A stretch of 64,000 nt of DNA from Saccharopolyspora elongata (GTDB lineage Bacteria > Actinomycetota > Actinomycetes > Mycobacteriales > Pseudonocardiaceae): assembly GCF_004348985.1 (NCBI RefSeq), contig NZ_SMKW01000053.1:1-64000 (forward strand), in the 5' to 3' direction. Numbering within the stretch: position 1 is the stretch's first letter; every line of letters begins with the position of its first letter. Shown in pieces: positions 50,664 to 60,044 of this stretch. The notes under the pieces are model-generated. The model searched no databases. It saw only the letters and a program-made list of their open reading frames with translations, and was not told where the DNA came from. The position numbers and the translations under genes are program-made.

Positions 50664-51650
50664 TCAGGCGTCTGCTTCCAGCATCTCGGCGGTCACCGCG
50701 GATTCGGTATCTGGGACGCCCAGTTCGCGGGCTCGCTTGTCGGCCATCGCCAGCAGGCGGCGGATCCGGCCGGCCACCGCGTCCTTGGTCATCGGCGGGT
50801 CCGCCAGCTGGCCGAGCTCCTCCAGAGATGCCTGCCGGTGCGCCAGCCGCAGCCGGCCCGCCACCGTCAGGTGATCCGGGGCCGTCGGGCCGAGCAGCTC
50901 CAGCGCGCGCTCCACCCGGGCGGCCGCGGCGACCGCGGCGCGCGCCGAGCGGCGCAGGTTGGCGTCGTCGAAGTTCGCCAGCCGGTTGGCGGTCGCCCGC
51001 ACCTCGCGGCGCATCCGGCGTTCTTCCCACGCGAGCACGCTGGAGTGCGCGCCGAGCCTGGTCAGCAGCGCGCCGATGGCGTCGCCGTCGCGCACCACCA
51101 CCCGGTCCGCGCCGCGCACCTCGCGCGACTTCGCCGCCACGCCGATCCGCCGCGCGGCACCGACCAGTGCCAGCGCCGCCTCCGGGCCCGGGCAGGTGAC
51201 CTCCATCGACGACGACCGGCCCGGCTCGGTCAGCGAGCCGTGCGCCAGGAAGGCGCCGCGCCACGCGGCTTCCGAATCGCAGGCGCCGCCGGAGACGACG
51301 TGCGCGGGCAGGCCGCGCACGGGGCGGCCGCGCGGGTCGAGCAGTCCGGTCTGCCGGGCGAGGCCCTCGCCGTCCTTGACCACCCGCACCACGTACCGGG
51401 TGCCCTTGCGCAGCCCGCCGGAGGTGATCATGTGCACGTCGGACTGGTGCCCGAACAGTTCGTGGATCTCCTTGCGGAGCCGGCGCGCCGTGGAGCCGCT
51501 GTCCAGCTCGGCCTCGATCACCACCCGGCCGGCGACGATGTGCAGCCCGCCGGCGAAGCGCAGCAACGAGGACACCTCAGCCCGTCGGCAGCACGTCTTC
51601 GTCACCGACAACCGGCTCAACTCGTCCTTGACCGCCGCGGTCATCGCCAC
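50664..51650 (-). CDS. whiA: WhiA sporulation/cell-division regulator
   Basis: The 328-residue protein has an N-terminal LAGLIDADG-like domain (VKDELSRLSVTKTCCRRAEV) lacking endonuclease residues, and a C-terminal HTH (SLEELGQLADPPMTKDAVAG RIRRLLAMAD). WhiA controls sporulation septation genes with WhiB in streptomycetes and is conserved in Gram-positives. GTG 51650 is used as in Streptomyces (MAMTAAVKDE); it overlaps the yvcK end by 10 bases. Confidence 0.95.
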   Translation of the reverse strand: MAMTAAVKDELSRLSVTKTCCRRAEVSSLLRFAGGLHIVAGRVVIEAELDSGSTARRLRKEIHELFGHQSDVHMITSGGLRKGTRYVVRVVKDGEGLARQTGLLDPRGRPVRGLPAHVVSGGACDSEAAWRGAFLAHGSLTEPGRSSSMEVTCPGPEAALALVGAARRIGVAAKSREVRGADRVVVRDGDAIGALLTRLGAHSSVLAWEERRMRREVRATANRLANFDDANLRRSARAAVAAAARVERALELLGPTAPDHLTVAGRLRLAHRQASLEELGQLADPPMTKDAVAGRIRRLLAMADKRARELGVPDTESAVTAEMLEADA

Positions 51651-52609
51651 CGGTCCGTCCTCCTCTCCAATGCGGCCCGCAGGCTGGCCGCCAGCGCCTC
51701 CGGGTCGTGCCGTCCCGGCACGGCCGGCGCGGCGATCTTGTCCAGCAAAGTCTGCGCACCCAGACCGGCGGCCGCAGCTCGAAGCCGATCAGGGGTAGGC
51801 ACCGAGTCAGCGTCGGCCAACACGGCGTCGACCCGCAGCCGCGGTGCGTGCTGCGAGAGTACGTCCAGGTGCTGTTCGGGTGAGAAGCCCGCCGTCTCAC
51901 CCGGCTGCGGGACGAGGTTGAGCACCACCACGCGGCGCGCGGTGGTGCTCACCAATGCCTCGTGCAGCTCCGGGACCAGCAGGTGCGGCAGCACGCTGGT
52001 GAACCACGAGCCGGGTCCGAGCAGCACCAGATCGGCGCCCAGCACGGCCTCCACCGCTTGCGGGCAGGCTGCCGGTTCTTCGACACCATTCGCGTGCAAA
52101 CGCACTTGTTTCACTCGTCCGGGCGTACTGGCGATGGCGACTTGCCCCCGGATCGTGCGAATCGCGTCGGGATCGGAGTCGAGCCCGACGACGTCGGCGG
52201 CCATGTCCAGCGGCACCGTCGACATCGGCAGGACCCGGCCCTGCACGCCGAGCAGCCGGCAGGCGTGGTCGAGGACCTCGACCGGATCGCCCAGCACCTC
52301 GAGCAGCCCGGCGAGCAGCAGGTTGCCGACGGCGTGGCCGGCGAGGGCCCCGCTGCCGCCGAAGCGGTGCTCGAACACCGTCGCCCACAGCTGGCCGTCG
52401 GCGTCGGAGTCGGCGAGCGCGGCGAGCGCCTTGCGCAGGTCGCCCGGCGGCAGCATGCCCAGCTCGCGGCGCAGCCGCCCGGACGACCCGCCGTCGTCGG
52501 CCACCGTCACCACCGCCGTTACGTCGGTGGTGAGCTGGCGCAGCGCGGACAGCGTCGCCTGCAGGCCGTGGCCGCCGCCGAGCGCGACCGCGCGCAGCTG
52601 GGCGCTCAC
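51641..52609 (-). CDS. yvcK: YvcK-type protein (gluconeogenesis factor/CuvA)
   Basis: A 322-residue CofD-like protein: ALGGGHGLQATLSALRQL, VVTVADDGGSSGRLRRELGM LPPGDLRKAL and VLGPGSWFTSVLPHLLVPEL. It binds UDP-sugars in relatives and is needed for carbon-source-dependent cell-wall growth. GTG 52609 overlaps the rapZ stop (GTGA). Confidence 0.93.
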   Translation of the reverse strand: MSAQLRAVALGGGHGLQATLSALRQLTTDVTAVVTVADDGGSSGRLRRELGMLPPGDLRKALAALADSDADGQLWATVFEHRFGGSGALAGHAVGNLLLAGLLEVLGDPVEVLDHACRLLGVQGRVLPMSTVPLDMAADVVGLDSDPDAIRTIRGQVAIASTPGRVKQVRLHANGVEEPAACPQAVEAVLGADLVLLGPGSWFTSVLPHLLVPELHEALVSTTARRVVVLNLVPQPGETAGFSPEQHLDVLSQHAPRLRVDAVLADADSVPTPDRLRAAAAGLGAQTLLDKIAAPAVPGRHDPEALAASLRAALERRTDRWR

Positions 52610-53484
52610 TCGCGCCCCAGGTCCCGGTGCACCGTCTTGACCATCATCCCGTCGTCCTCGGCGAGGCGGCGGGCCAGTTCCTCGGCGAGCGCGACGCTGC
52701 GGTGCTTGCCGCCGGTGCAGCCCAGCGCCAGCGTCAGGTACCGCTTGCCCTCGCGGTGGTAGCCGGCTCCTACCAGCCGCAGCAGCTGCTGGTAGCTCTG
52801 CAGGAACTCCTCCGCGCCCTCCTGGCCGAGCACGTAGTTGCGGACCTCCTCGTCGAGGCCGTTGAACTCGCGCAGCTCCGGGATCCAGAACGGGTTCGGC
52901 AGGAAGCGGCAGTCCATCACCAGGTCGGCGTCCATCGGCAGGCCGTACTTGTAGCCGAAGGACAGCACGGTCAGCCGGGTGCGGGTGCTCGCCTCGGTGC
53001 CGAACGCGTCCTCGATCTTGGACCGCAGCTGGTGCACGGACAGGCTGGTGGTGTCCAGCACCAGGTCGGCCTCGGAGCGCAGCTTCGACAGCAGCGACCG
53101 CTCCGCGGCGATCCCGTCGGCCAGCCGCCCCTCCCCCTGCAGCGGGTGGCCGCGCCGCACCTGCTCGAAGCGGCGGATCAGCACCTCGTCGGTGGCCTCC
53201 AGGAACAGGACCTTCGGCTTGTAGCCGCGGGCGTCGAGGTCCTTGATGACCGCGCCCAGGTCCTCGGTGAACGCGCGGCTGCGCACGTCCATCACGACCG
53301 CGACGCGGGTGACCGCGCCGCTGGAGCGCGCCCCCAGCTCCACCATCGTGGCGATCAGTTCCGGTGGCAGGTTGTCCACCACGAACCAGCCCAGGTCTTC
53401 CAGGCACTTGGCCGCGGTGCTGCGCCCCGCCCCGGACAGGCCGCTGACCACGGCGACCTCGATGCCCGACTGCTCGTCAGTCAC
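52606..53484 (-). CDS. rapZ: RapZ-family nucleotide-binding adaptor
   Basis: A 292-residue protein with an N-terminal P-loop SGLSGAGRSTAAKCLEDLGW (GxxGxGRS form), FLEATDEVLIRRFEQVRRGH PL, and the C-terminal SFGYKYGLPMDADLVMDCRF and LALGCTGGKHRSVALAEELA. In E. coli RapZ guides an sRNA that controls GlmS; in actinobacteria the role is less known. GTG 53484 overlaps uvrC. Confidence 0.93.
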   Translation of the reverse strand: MTDEQSGIEVAVVSGLSGAGRSTAAKCLEDLGWFVVDNLPPELIATMVELGARSSGAVTRVAVVMDVRSRAFTEDLGAVIKDLDARGYKPKVLFLEATDEVLIRRFEQVRRGHPLQGEGRLADGIAAERSLLSKLRSEADLVLDTTSLSVHQLRSKIEDAFGTEASTRTRLTVLSFGYKYGLPMDADLVMDCRFLPNPFWIPELREFNGLDEEVRNYVLGQEGAEEFLQSYQQLLRLVGAGYHREGKRYLTLALGCTGGKHRSVALAEELARRLAEDDGMMVKTVHRDLGRE

Positions 53485-55504
53485 TGCTCTCCCCTTCAGC
53501 GTTGTCGGCGCCGGGCCCCGCCCGGTCGTCCGGCACCGGGCTCGGCCCGGTTCCCCCTTCGGCCGCCAGCGCCGAGTGCACGGTCTCGGCGGTGCGGCGG
53601 CCGATCCCGGGCACCGTGGCGATCTCGTCCACCCCGGCCTGGCGCAGCTTGCGCACCGAGCCGAAGTGCTTGAGCAACGCCGCGCGGCGGGTTTCGCCCA
53701 GGCCCGGAATCGCGTCCAATGTGGAGCTTGTCATGCGCTTGCCGCGCTTCTTGCGGTGGTAGCCGATGGCGAAGCGGTGCGCCTCGTCTCGGACCCGTTG
53801 CAGCAGGTAGAGCGCCTCGCTGGTGCGCGGCAGGATCACCGGGTCCGGGTCGGCGGGCAGCCAGACCTCCTCCAGCCGCTTGGCCAGCCCGATCACGGCG
53901 ACATCGGTGATGCCCATCTCGGTCAGCGCGTCCGCGGCCGCGTTGGCCTGCGGCGCGCCGCCGTCGATCACCAGCAGGTTCGGCGGGTAGGCGAACTTGC
54001 GCGGGCGGCCGGTGTCGGGGTCGATCGCCGCGCCGACGGGCCCCGAACCGGTCTGCTCCGGCGGGATGTCGGACTTCGCCGTCTCGCTGAGGTAGCGGTG
54101 GAAGCGGCGGCGCACGACCTCGTCGATGGAGCCGACGTCGCCGCCCTCGGCGCCCTCCCGGACCTCGAAGCGGCGGTACTCGGACTTGCGCGGCACGCCG
54201 TCCTCGAACACCACCAGCGACGCCACCACGTCGGTGCCCTGCACGTGGCTGACGTCGATGCACTCGATGCGCAGCGGCGCGGTGTCCAACGCCAGCGCTT
54301 CCTGGAGCTCCTGCAACGCCGCCGACCGCGCCGTCAGGTCGCCGGCGCGGCGCAGCTTGTACTGCTGGAACGACTCCTTGGCGTTGCGCTCGACGGTTTC
54401 CATCAGCGCCCGCTTGTCGCCGCGCTGCGGCACCCGGAGGCTGACCCGGCTGCCGCGCAGCTCGCCGAGCCAGCCGGCGATCGCCTCCGCGTCGTCGGGC
54501 AGTTGCGGCACCAGCACCTCGCGCGGTACCGGGCTGCCGCCGGCGTCGGCCTGGTCGGCCAACGACGCCTGCTCGCCGTAGAACTGGGTGAGGAACTGCG
54601 AGGTGAGGGCGGCGGTCTCGGTTTGCTCGACCTTGTCGATGACCCAACCGCGCTGGCCGCGCACCCGGCCGCCGCGGATGTGGAAGACCTGCACGGCGGC
54701 GGCGAGCTCGTCCTCGGCGAAGGCCACCACGTCGGCGTCGGTGCCGTCGCCGAGCACCACGGCCTGCTTCTCCATCGCCCGCCGCAGGGCCTCCAGGTCG
54801 TCGCGCAGCCGGGCGGCGCGCTCGAACTCCAGCTCCGCGGAGGCGGCCTGCATCTCCTTGTCGAGCTTGCGCATCAGCTGGTCGGTGTGCCCGGCCAGGA
54901 AGTCGCAGAAGTCCTCGACGATGTCGCGGTGCTCGCCGGCGTCGACCCGGCCCACGCAGGGCGCCGAGCACTTGCCGATGTAGCCGAGCAGGCAGGGGCG
55001 GCCGATCTGCGAGTGCCGCTTGAACACGCCGCCGGAGCAGGTGCGTGCGGGGAACACCCGCAGCAGCAGGTCGAGGGTCTCGCGGATCGCCCACGCGTGC
55101 GCGTACGGGCCGAAGTACCGCACGCCCTTGCGGCGCGGGCCGCGGTAGACGTGCAGGCGCGGGAACTCCTCGTGCAGGGTCACCGCCAGCACCGGGTACG
55201 ACTTGTCGTCGCGGTAGCGGACGTTGAACTTCGGGTCGTACTCCTTGATCCAGGAGTACTCCAGCTGCAGCGCCTCGACCTCGGTGCCGACGACGGTCCA
55301 CTGCACGCCGGTGGCCGTGGTGACCATCTGCCGGGTCCGCGGGTGCAGTCCGGCGAGGTCGGCGAAGTACGACGAGAGCCTGCTGCGCAGGCTTTTCGCC
55401 TTGCCGACGTAGATCACTCGGCCGCCGGCATCGTGGAACCGGTAGACGCCGGGGGCGTCCGGGATCGTGCCTGGCGCTGGTCGGTAGGTGGACGGATCGG
55501 CCAC
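53477..55504 (-). CDS. uvrC: UvrC, excinuclease ABC subunit C
   Basis: A 675-residue nuclease: N-terminal GIY-YIG domain (GVYRFHDAGGRVIYVGKAKS), a cysteine cluster (TCSGGVFKRHSQIGRPCLLG YIGKCSAPC), UVR helix, RNase H-like domain (IDGGAPQANAAADAL) and C-terminal helix-hairpin-helix pair. It makes both incisions in nucleotide excision repair. GTG start at 55504. First of uvrC-rapZ-yvcK-whiA. Confidence 0.96.
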   Translation of the reverse strand: MADPSTYRPAPGTIPDAPGVYRFHDAGGRVIYVGKAKSLRSRLSSYFADLAGLHPRTRQMVTTATGVQWTVVGTEVEALQLEYSWIKEYDPKFNVRYRDDKSYPVLAVTLHEEFPRLHVYRGPRRKGVRYFGPYAHAWAIRETLDLLLRVFPARTCSGGVFKRHSQIGRPCLLGYIGKCSAPCVGRVDAGEHRDIVEDFCDFLAGHTDQLMRKLDKEMQAASAELEFERAARLRDDLEALRRAMEKQAVVLGDGTDADVVAFAEDELAAAVQVFHIRGGRVRGQRGWVIDKVEQTETAALTSQFLTQFYGEQASLADQADAGGSPVPREVLVPQLPDDAEAIAGWLGELRGSRVSLRVPQRGDKRALMETVERNAKESFQQYKLRRAGDLTARSAALQELQEALALDTAPLRIECIDVSHVQGTDVVASLVVFEDGVPRKSEYRRFEVREGAEGGDVGSIDEVVRRRFHRYLSETAKSDIPPEQTGSGPVGAAIDPDTGRPRKFAYPPNLLVIDGGAPQANAAADALTEMGITDVAVIGLAKRLEEVWLPADPDPVILPRTSEALYLLQRVRDEAHRFAIGYHRKKRGKRMTSSTLDAIPGLGETRRAALLKHFGSVRKLRQAGVDEIATVPGIGRRTAETVHSALAAEGGTGPSPVPDDRAGPGADNAEGESSD

Positions 55505-55649
55505 GCCTCCACCCTACGTGCGGGGGCCGACCGCCCGGATCTCGGTGCGCCGACCGTTCGGTCTACCGCCGGGGGCGGCCCGGCGGGGCACACTGGGGGA
55601 CGCCCGTGATCGCGCACTTCGGAAGAGCCCGGATCCGCGGAGGTCAGCA

Positions 55650-56588
55650 GTGAACATCGACAACGCCCATCCCGAACGAGCGACGCTGTCCGAGGTCGGC
55701 CCCGGGGTTCACGCGTGGGTCCAACCGGATGGTTCGTGGTGGATCAACAACGCCGGGGCGGTGCTCGGCGACGACGGCGTCGTGCTGGTCGACACCTGCG
55801 CCACCGCGCAGCGCACCCGCCGCTTCCTGGACGCGGTGCGCGCCGCGAGCGACGACGCGCCGATCCGGTTCGCGGTGAACACCCACCTGCACGGCGACCA
55901 CACGCACGGCAACGCGCTGCTGCCCGACTCGACCGTCCTCATCGGACACCCGGCGACCCGGACGGGCATCCTGGCGGAGACGATCCTCGCGGAGCCGCCG
56001 CCGGTGTGGGATCCCGTGCCGGACTGGGGCATCACCGAGTGCCGCGCGCCGACGGTGCTGCTGCAGGATTCGCTGGTCCTGCAGAGCGGCGACCGGCGGA
56101 TCGAGCTGCACCACCCCGGGTACGCCGCGCACACGCCCGGCGACGTGGTGGCGTGGGTGCCGGACGCCGGGGTGCTGTTCACCGGCGACCTGATCTTCCA
56201 CGGCGTCACGCCGCTGGTGTTCATGGGTTCGGTGGAGGGCGCGCTGAAGGCGCTGGACTGGCTGGCGGGGTTCGGCGCGGCGAAGGTGGTGCCGGGCCAC
56301 GGCTCTGTCCTGCCGGGTTCGGCGTTCCCGCGGGTGCTGGAGGACCACGCCCGCTACTACCGGTTCGTGCTGGACACGGCCCGCCAGGCCCGCACCGACG
56401 GCCTCTCGCCACTGGAGGCGGCCCGGCGTTGCGACCTCGGCGAGTTCGCGGGCTGGCCGGACCGCGAGCGGATCGTCCTGAACCTGCACCGTGCTTACGC
56501 CGAAGCGGACGAGACCGAATTCGACCGGGCGGCGGCGTTCGCCGACGCGATCGCCTACAACGGAGGCCCGCTCCGCTGCGCCGTCTAG
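55650..56588 (+). CDS. MBL-fold metallohydrolase
   Basis: A 312-residue beta-lactamase-fold hydrolase: the metal motif NTHLHGDHTHGNALL near residue 80, LHHPGYAAHTPGDVVAWVPD, LFTGDLIFHGVTPLVF and VVPGHGSVLPG. The helical C-terminal 80 residues resemble MBL enzymes of small-molecule catabolism. Substrate unknown. GTG 55650 follows GCGGAGGTCA. It is divergent from uvrC and convergent with the GH172 gene, with a terminator hairpin between. Confidence 0.88.
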   Translation: MNIDNAHPERATLSEVGPGVHAWVQPDGSWWINNAGAVLGDDGVVLVDTCATAQRTRRFLDAVRAASDDAPIRFAVNTHLHGDHTHGNALLPDSTVLIGHPATRTGILAETILAEPPPVWDPVPDWGITECRAPTVLLQDSLVLQSGDRRIELHHPGYAAHTPGDVVAWVPDAGVLFTGDLIFHGVTPLVFMGSVEGALKALDWLAGFGAAKVVPGHGSVLPGSAFPRVLEDHARYYRFVLDTARQARTDGLSPLEAARRCDLGEFAGWPDRERIVLNLHRAYAEADETEFDRAAAFADAIAYNGGPLRCAV

Positions 56589-56624
56589 CGATTTCCCGGG
56601 TGAGCGACCCCGGTTGGTGTGACG

Positions 56625-56676
56625 GTCCGCAATTTCAATGGAAATCAGAGGTTCGATTTCCATTGAAATTGCGGAC
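56625..56676. terminator. family 2 hairpin between convergent MBL and GH172 genes
   Basis: A 22-bp perfect stem from GTCCGCAATTTCAATGGAAA (56625 on) with 56655-56676, loop AGAGGTTC. It is nearly identical to the one at 25127-25172. It sits 8 bases before the GH172 stop and probably ends both genes. Confidence 0.75.
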
Positions 56677-56683
56677 TTCCGGG

Positions 56684-57763
56684 TCACAGGGGGTGTGGGA
56701 TGCGGTCCGCGACCGGGGCGAGGGTGACCGGGAGCGCCGGGAGGGTCTGGTACCAGTACGCCACCGACGAAACGTCGTCGGAGCGCTTGTTGGCGTGCCC
56801 GTGCTCGATGGTCGCCTTGATGGACTTCTCGAACACCACCGGGTCTTCGACGTGGAAGCGGTAGTAGGACACCTGCCCGCTCCAGTTCGGCCCGCCCGGC
56901 ATGGTCAGCCCGTGGTACGGCGCCTGGTACGGCTGGTTCGGGCACCACGCGGTGTTGAAGTAGTCCTCGGTGCCGGTGCCGTGCAGCCGCGGCGGCCAGG
57001 GTTCGCCGTCGATGAAGAACATGTCGTCGCCCTCGCCGTACCAGTTCCAGTCGCTGGTGTGGCGGAGGTTGTGCACGTTGAGCACGGTGCCGACGTAGTG
57101 GCCGCGACCCTCCGCCTCCAGCAGCACGTAGTTGCCCGCGCCGTCGGTGTTGGTGCCGCCGAAGAGGAACTCCTCGTTGGTCTGGTCGCCCTGCTCGACG
57201 CCGTCGGTGGGGTTCTGCCGCCGCCACTGCGCGTGGAAGTAGCCCAGTTCCGGGTCGGCTTCGCCGTAGGTCTCGTAGTCGATGTAGTAGTAGAACGTCA
57301 CCGGCTTGACGCTCATCTCGCTGATCAGCTCGAAGCGGGCGCGCCCGGCGAAGGGCATCGCGAACCAGCAGTTGAAGCCCTTGCCGTCCTGCGGGCTCAT
57401 CTGCAGCGGCGCGGAGGAGAAGTTGGCGCTGCGACCGTGTCCCATGCCGAAGAAGTCGCCCAGCGGCACCAGCACCGCGGGGTGCGCCGAGTCGTCCCAG
57501 GTGATCTTCAGGACGAGCCGCCGCAGGTAGTCGCCTTCCAGCTCGGCGGGCTTGCCGACGTGGTCGAGGGCGACGGTGCACCAGATGTGGGTGATCACGC
57601 CCGGGCCGGCGATGTCGGCCAGTTCCCTGGTCTCGCCCGGCTCGATGCGCGTGTTGTCGGTATTGCCGCCGGTGCGGTCCCAGCTGGACACCCGGCCGCG
57701 CCGGGTCTGCCGCAGCCGGGGCAGATCCCGCAGGCTGCTGCCGAAATCCCCGTATCCGGACAA
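56684..57763 (-). CDS. GH172 (DUF2961) glycoside hydrolase
   Basis: About 359 residues with the DUF2961 pattern: SSWDRTGGNTDNTRIEPGET, DIAGPGVITHIWCTV, VPLGDFFGMGHG, FNCWFAMPF, GTGTEDYFNTAWCPN and YRFHVEDPVVFEKSI. GH172 includes difructose-anhydride enzymes and exo-alpha-D-arabinofuranosidases that attack mycobacterial-type arabinan. No signal peptide is seen, so it acts inside the cell or needs another route. The start is probably TTG 57763 (SGYGDFGSSLRDLPRLR), preceded by GGGGAGGAATC; GTG 57811 would add 16 residues. Confidence 0.85.
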   Translation of the reverse strand: MSGYGDFGSSLRDLPRLRQTRRGRVSSWDRTGGNTDNTRIEPGETRELADIAGPGVITHIWCTVALDHVGKPAELEGDYLRRLVLKITWDDSAHPAVLVPLGDFFGMGHGRSANFSSAPLQMSPQDGKGFNCWFAMPFAGRARFELISEMSVKPVTFYYYIDYETYGEADPELGYFHAQWRRQNPTDGVEQGDQTNEEFLFGGTNTDGAGNYVLLEAEGRGHYVGTVLNVHNLRHTSDWNWYGEGDDMFFIDGEPWPPRLHGTGTEDYFNTAWCPNQPYQAPYHGLTMPGGPNWSGQVSYYRFHVEDPVVFEKSIKATIEHGHANKRSDDVSSVAYWYQTLPALPVTLAPVADRIPHPL

Positions 57764-57844
57764 GATTCCTCCCCAGTGGTAGCGACTGTGCTCCTGATCA
57801 CGTTCTACCACGCGACACTCGCCGCCAAGCCGTTTTCCCGATCG

Positions 57845-57979
57845 CTATGCGCCGGGAGGAAGGAACTGCGTGCCCAGTTCCCGGTCCCAGCGCTGGAACA
57901 GCTGCGGGTAGATCGACGTCTTGGTCGCCAGGAACCGCCACTTCGACGGCTTCTCGTCGGTGCGCGCAGCTCCGGCCAT
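57845..57979 (-). CDS. small ORF upstream of the GH172 gene
   Basis: A 44-residue peptide from ATG 57979 (MAGAARTDEKPSKWRF..., ending ELGTQFLPPGA) with GGGGGTGG about 6 bases upstream. A GTG further up (58014 region) would add a hydrophobic stretch (ITVVVLAWGWLPM) and make a small membrane peptide. No family recognised. It could equally be the tail of a lost gene. Confidence 0.3.
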   Translation of the reverse strand: MAGAARTDEKPSKWRFLATKTSIYPQLFQRWDRELGTQFLPPGA

Positions 57980-58083
57980 CGGTAACCACCCCCAGGCGAG
58001 GACGACCACCGTGATCACCCCGGCCGGGCCGGGAGTTTCTGGGAATCCGGTGCCGGATTTCCGCGGAACGGCCGGATTCCGGG

Positions 58084-59130
58084 TCACGACACGTCCTCGA
58101 CGTCTCGCCATTCCGGCACGAAGTTCCCGTCCTGCCAGCGGAATCCGTCCGTCACCAGCAGGTTCGGTTCGCCCTGCGGGTCGCCCGGCGGCCGGCTCCA
58201 CGACTGGACGGTCAGCTCGTCGCCGGACAGCGTCACGGTCGCCGGGGCGAGCCCGGTGCCCTGCGGGCCCGGATCGTCGCCCAGCAACGCCTGGATCAGC
58301 CGCGGCGAATCCGGTGGCGATCCGCCGTCGTAGACCTGCACTTCGCGGAGGCTGGTGCCGTCGGCCAGGTCGCAGCTCACCGCCAGCACGGCCTCGGGAA
58401 GGCCGTCGCCGGTCAGGTCCTGGAACCGGCCGTGCACGATCGCCTCGTACTCCTCGTCGCAGCCCCGCTCCGCCAGCACGGCCGTCCAGTCCGCACCGCC
58501 GAGCGGGCCGAAGGGATCCGGCTCGCACAGCCGGGCTGCGCCCGGTTCCGCGGTTGAGCAATGGCGCACATAGGCGTCCCAGCCCAGCGGCGGGTTCAGC
58601 GGGTCGTAGAACGTCGAGAACACCAGGGCCGAATCGCCGTGCCGGTAGGTCACCGCGCCGTTGCGGTAAACCCCGCGGGTCTCCAGGATTCGCGCGAACC
58701 CGGCGGGATCGTCGACGTCCACCAGCCCGTCGGTCGCGACGCCGTCGTCCACCACCAGCGGCGCCGACATCGCCGCCAGGACCGCGTCCATCCGGTCCTG
58801 GCAGGCCATGTCGTGCATGCTCTGCAGCTGCACGATCGCCACCTGCGCAGGGTTTTCCTCGCCGATGGTGTAGCCCTTGAAGACGGCGGAACTCGCGGTG
58901 CGGAACTGCTGGACGGCCGGCACCGGGGCGCAATCCTCCACCGCCGCGAGGAAGAAGCCCCGGTCGAACGAGTCCTCGTCCTGCGCACGGAATCCGTCGC
59001 CTCCCGACGGCAGCAGTGCGGCCACCTCCTGCGACGAACGGACCTCCGGCGGCCGGTTCCACCAGATCCCCAACCCGACCCCGGCCGCCACGACCACGAC
59101 GAGCGCCAGCACCCGGAGCCCGTACCGCAT
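58084..59130 (-). CDS. membrane-anchored protein of unknown function
   Basis: A 348-residue protein with one N-terminal helix (LRVLALVVVVAAGVGLGIWW) and an extracytoplasmic domain. It has paired cysteines (VEDCAPVP, MACQDRM, RHCSTAEP, RLCEPDP, ERGCDEE, VSCDLAD) that could form disulfides. A calcium-loop-like FG-GAP/VCBS motif DLTGDGLPEAVLAVS is near residue 250. It has no lipobox. Its ATG overlaps the stop of the gene at 59130-59909 by one base, so the two probably act together outside the membrane. Confidence 0.75.
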   Translation of the reverse strand: MRYGLRVLALVVVVAAGVGLGIWWNRPPEVRSSQEVAALLPSGGDGFRAQDEDSFDRGFFLAAVEDCAPVPAVQQFRTASSAVFKGYTIGEENPAQVAIVQLQSMHDMACQDRMDAVLAAMSAPLVVDDGVATDGLVDVDDPAGFARILETRGVYRNGAVTYRHGDSALVFSTFYDPLNPPLGWDAYVRHCSTAEPGAARLCEPDPFGPLGGADWTAVLAERGCDEEYEAIVHGRFQDLTGDGLPEAVLAVSCDLADGTSLREVQVYDGGSPPDSPRLIQALLGDDPGPQGTGLAPATVTLSGDELTVQSWSRPPGDPQGEPNLLVTDGFRWQDGNFVPEWRDVEDVS

Positions 59131-59909
59131 CAGCAACCACCCGCCCGGTCCGGGAAGCTCCAGGCCCGCATGCCCCGGGCCGCGAAAACCGCCCCGTACC
59201 GCGGGCTGAAGCCGGTCATCTCGAACTCGCCGGCGTCGGGCTTCGCGGTGTAGGTCTGCGGTTTCCCGTCGATGACCAGGTCGACGTCGATCACCCAGCG
59301 GTAGTGGCCGTCGTCGGCGCGCGATTCGACCTGGAACACGATCGTCTCGCCGTCGGCGAGCTGCTGCGCCTGACCGGCGAAGTACGGCTCGCCGAGCCGC
59401 CTGCCGTCGAGTACCCGCGCCACCGGGCGGAACTCGTCCAGGTCGAAACCGACCCGCTTCGCGGGCAGGTCGCCCTGCGGCGTGCTGCAGAGCAGCGTGC
59501 CGGCGACGTTCGGCTCCCGGCTCAGGATCCGGGCGCGCATGTTCGTGATCACCACGTCGCGGGAGCGAGCGCCCTCGATGGTCACCGTCGTGCCGTGCAC
59601 GCCGGCCTTCACGGCGCGGCGCAGCGCCGGCGAATCGGCCAGGAACTCCGCAGGGGTCCCGATTTCCGCGGGTTCGGCCACGTCGGGCAGCGCGTAGCTG
59701 CGATCGTCCACCGGGCCGCCGTCCGAGCTCGCCCAGACCAGGACCGGCGGGCGCGACACGTCGCGGGCGGCGTTCCACAGCATCGGCGCGGCGATCCCGG
59801 CCAGCGCGCCGACGAGCGCCACGACCACGAACGCCGGGCCGCGCAGCAGCCGTTGCCACCACTTGCGCCGCGGTGTCGCGGCGCCGGATCCATCCGATTC
59901 CGTCGCCAC
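59130..59909 (-). CDS. membrane-anchored protein of unknown function, partner of the gene at 58084-59130
   Basis: About 259 residues: a short basic N-terminus (RRKWWQRLLRG), one helix (PAFVVVALVGALAGIAAPML), then an all-beta-looking extracellular domain (GVHGTTVTIEGARSRDVVIT, GETIVFQVESRADDGHYRWV, DVDLVIDGKPQTYTA). GAGGAGG precedes both GTG 59909 and TTG 59912; I take the GTG. No domain recognised. Overlapping (TGATG) with the next gene. Confidence 0.75.
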   Translation of the reverse strand: MATESDGSGAATPRRKWWQRLLRGPAFVVVALVGALAGIAAPMLWNAARDVSRPPVLVWASSDGGPVDDRSYALPDVAEPAEIGTPAEFLADSPALRRAVKAGVHGTTVTIEGARSRDVVITNMRARILSREPNVAGTLLCSTPQGDLPAKRVGFDLDEFRPVARVLDGRRLGEPYFAGQAQQLADGETIVFQVESRADDGHYRWVIDVDLVIDGKPQTYTAKPDAGEFEMTGFSPRYGAVFAARGMRAWSFPDRAGGC

Positions 59910-60044
59910 CAAGCGTCGCCTCCTCGGCTACGCCCAAGGATCAACATCCCCGAGCGTACCGAGACGCGAGCGCCCAGTGGCGGCATTCGCCCGATCATCG
60001 CTGCCCGCAAGGCGAAAGTCGCCCGATGCGAGCAACGCGGGGGG

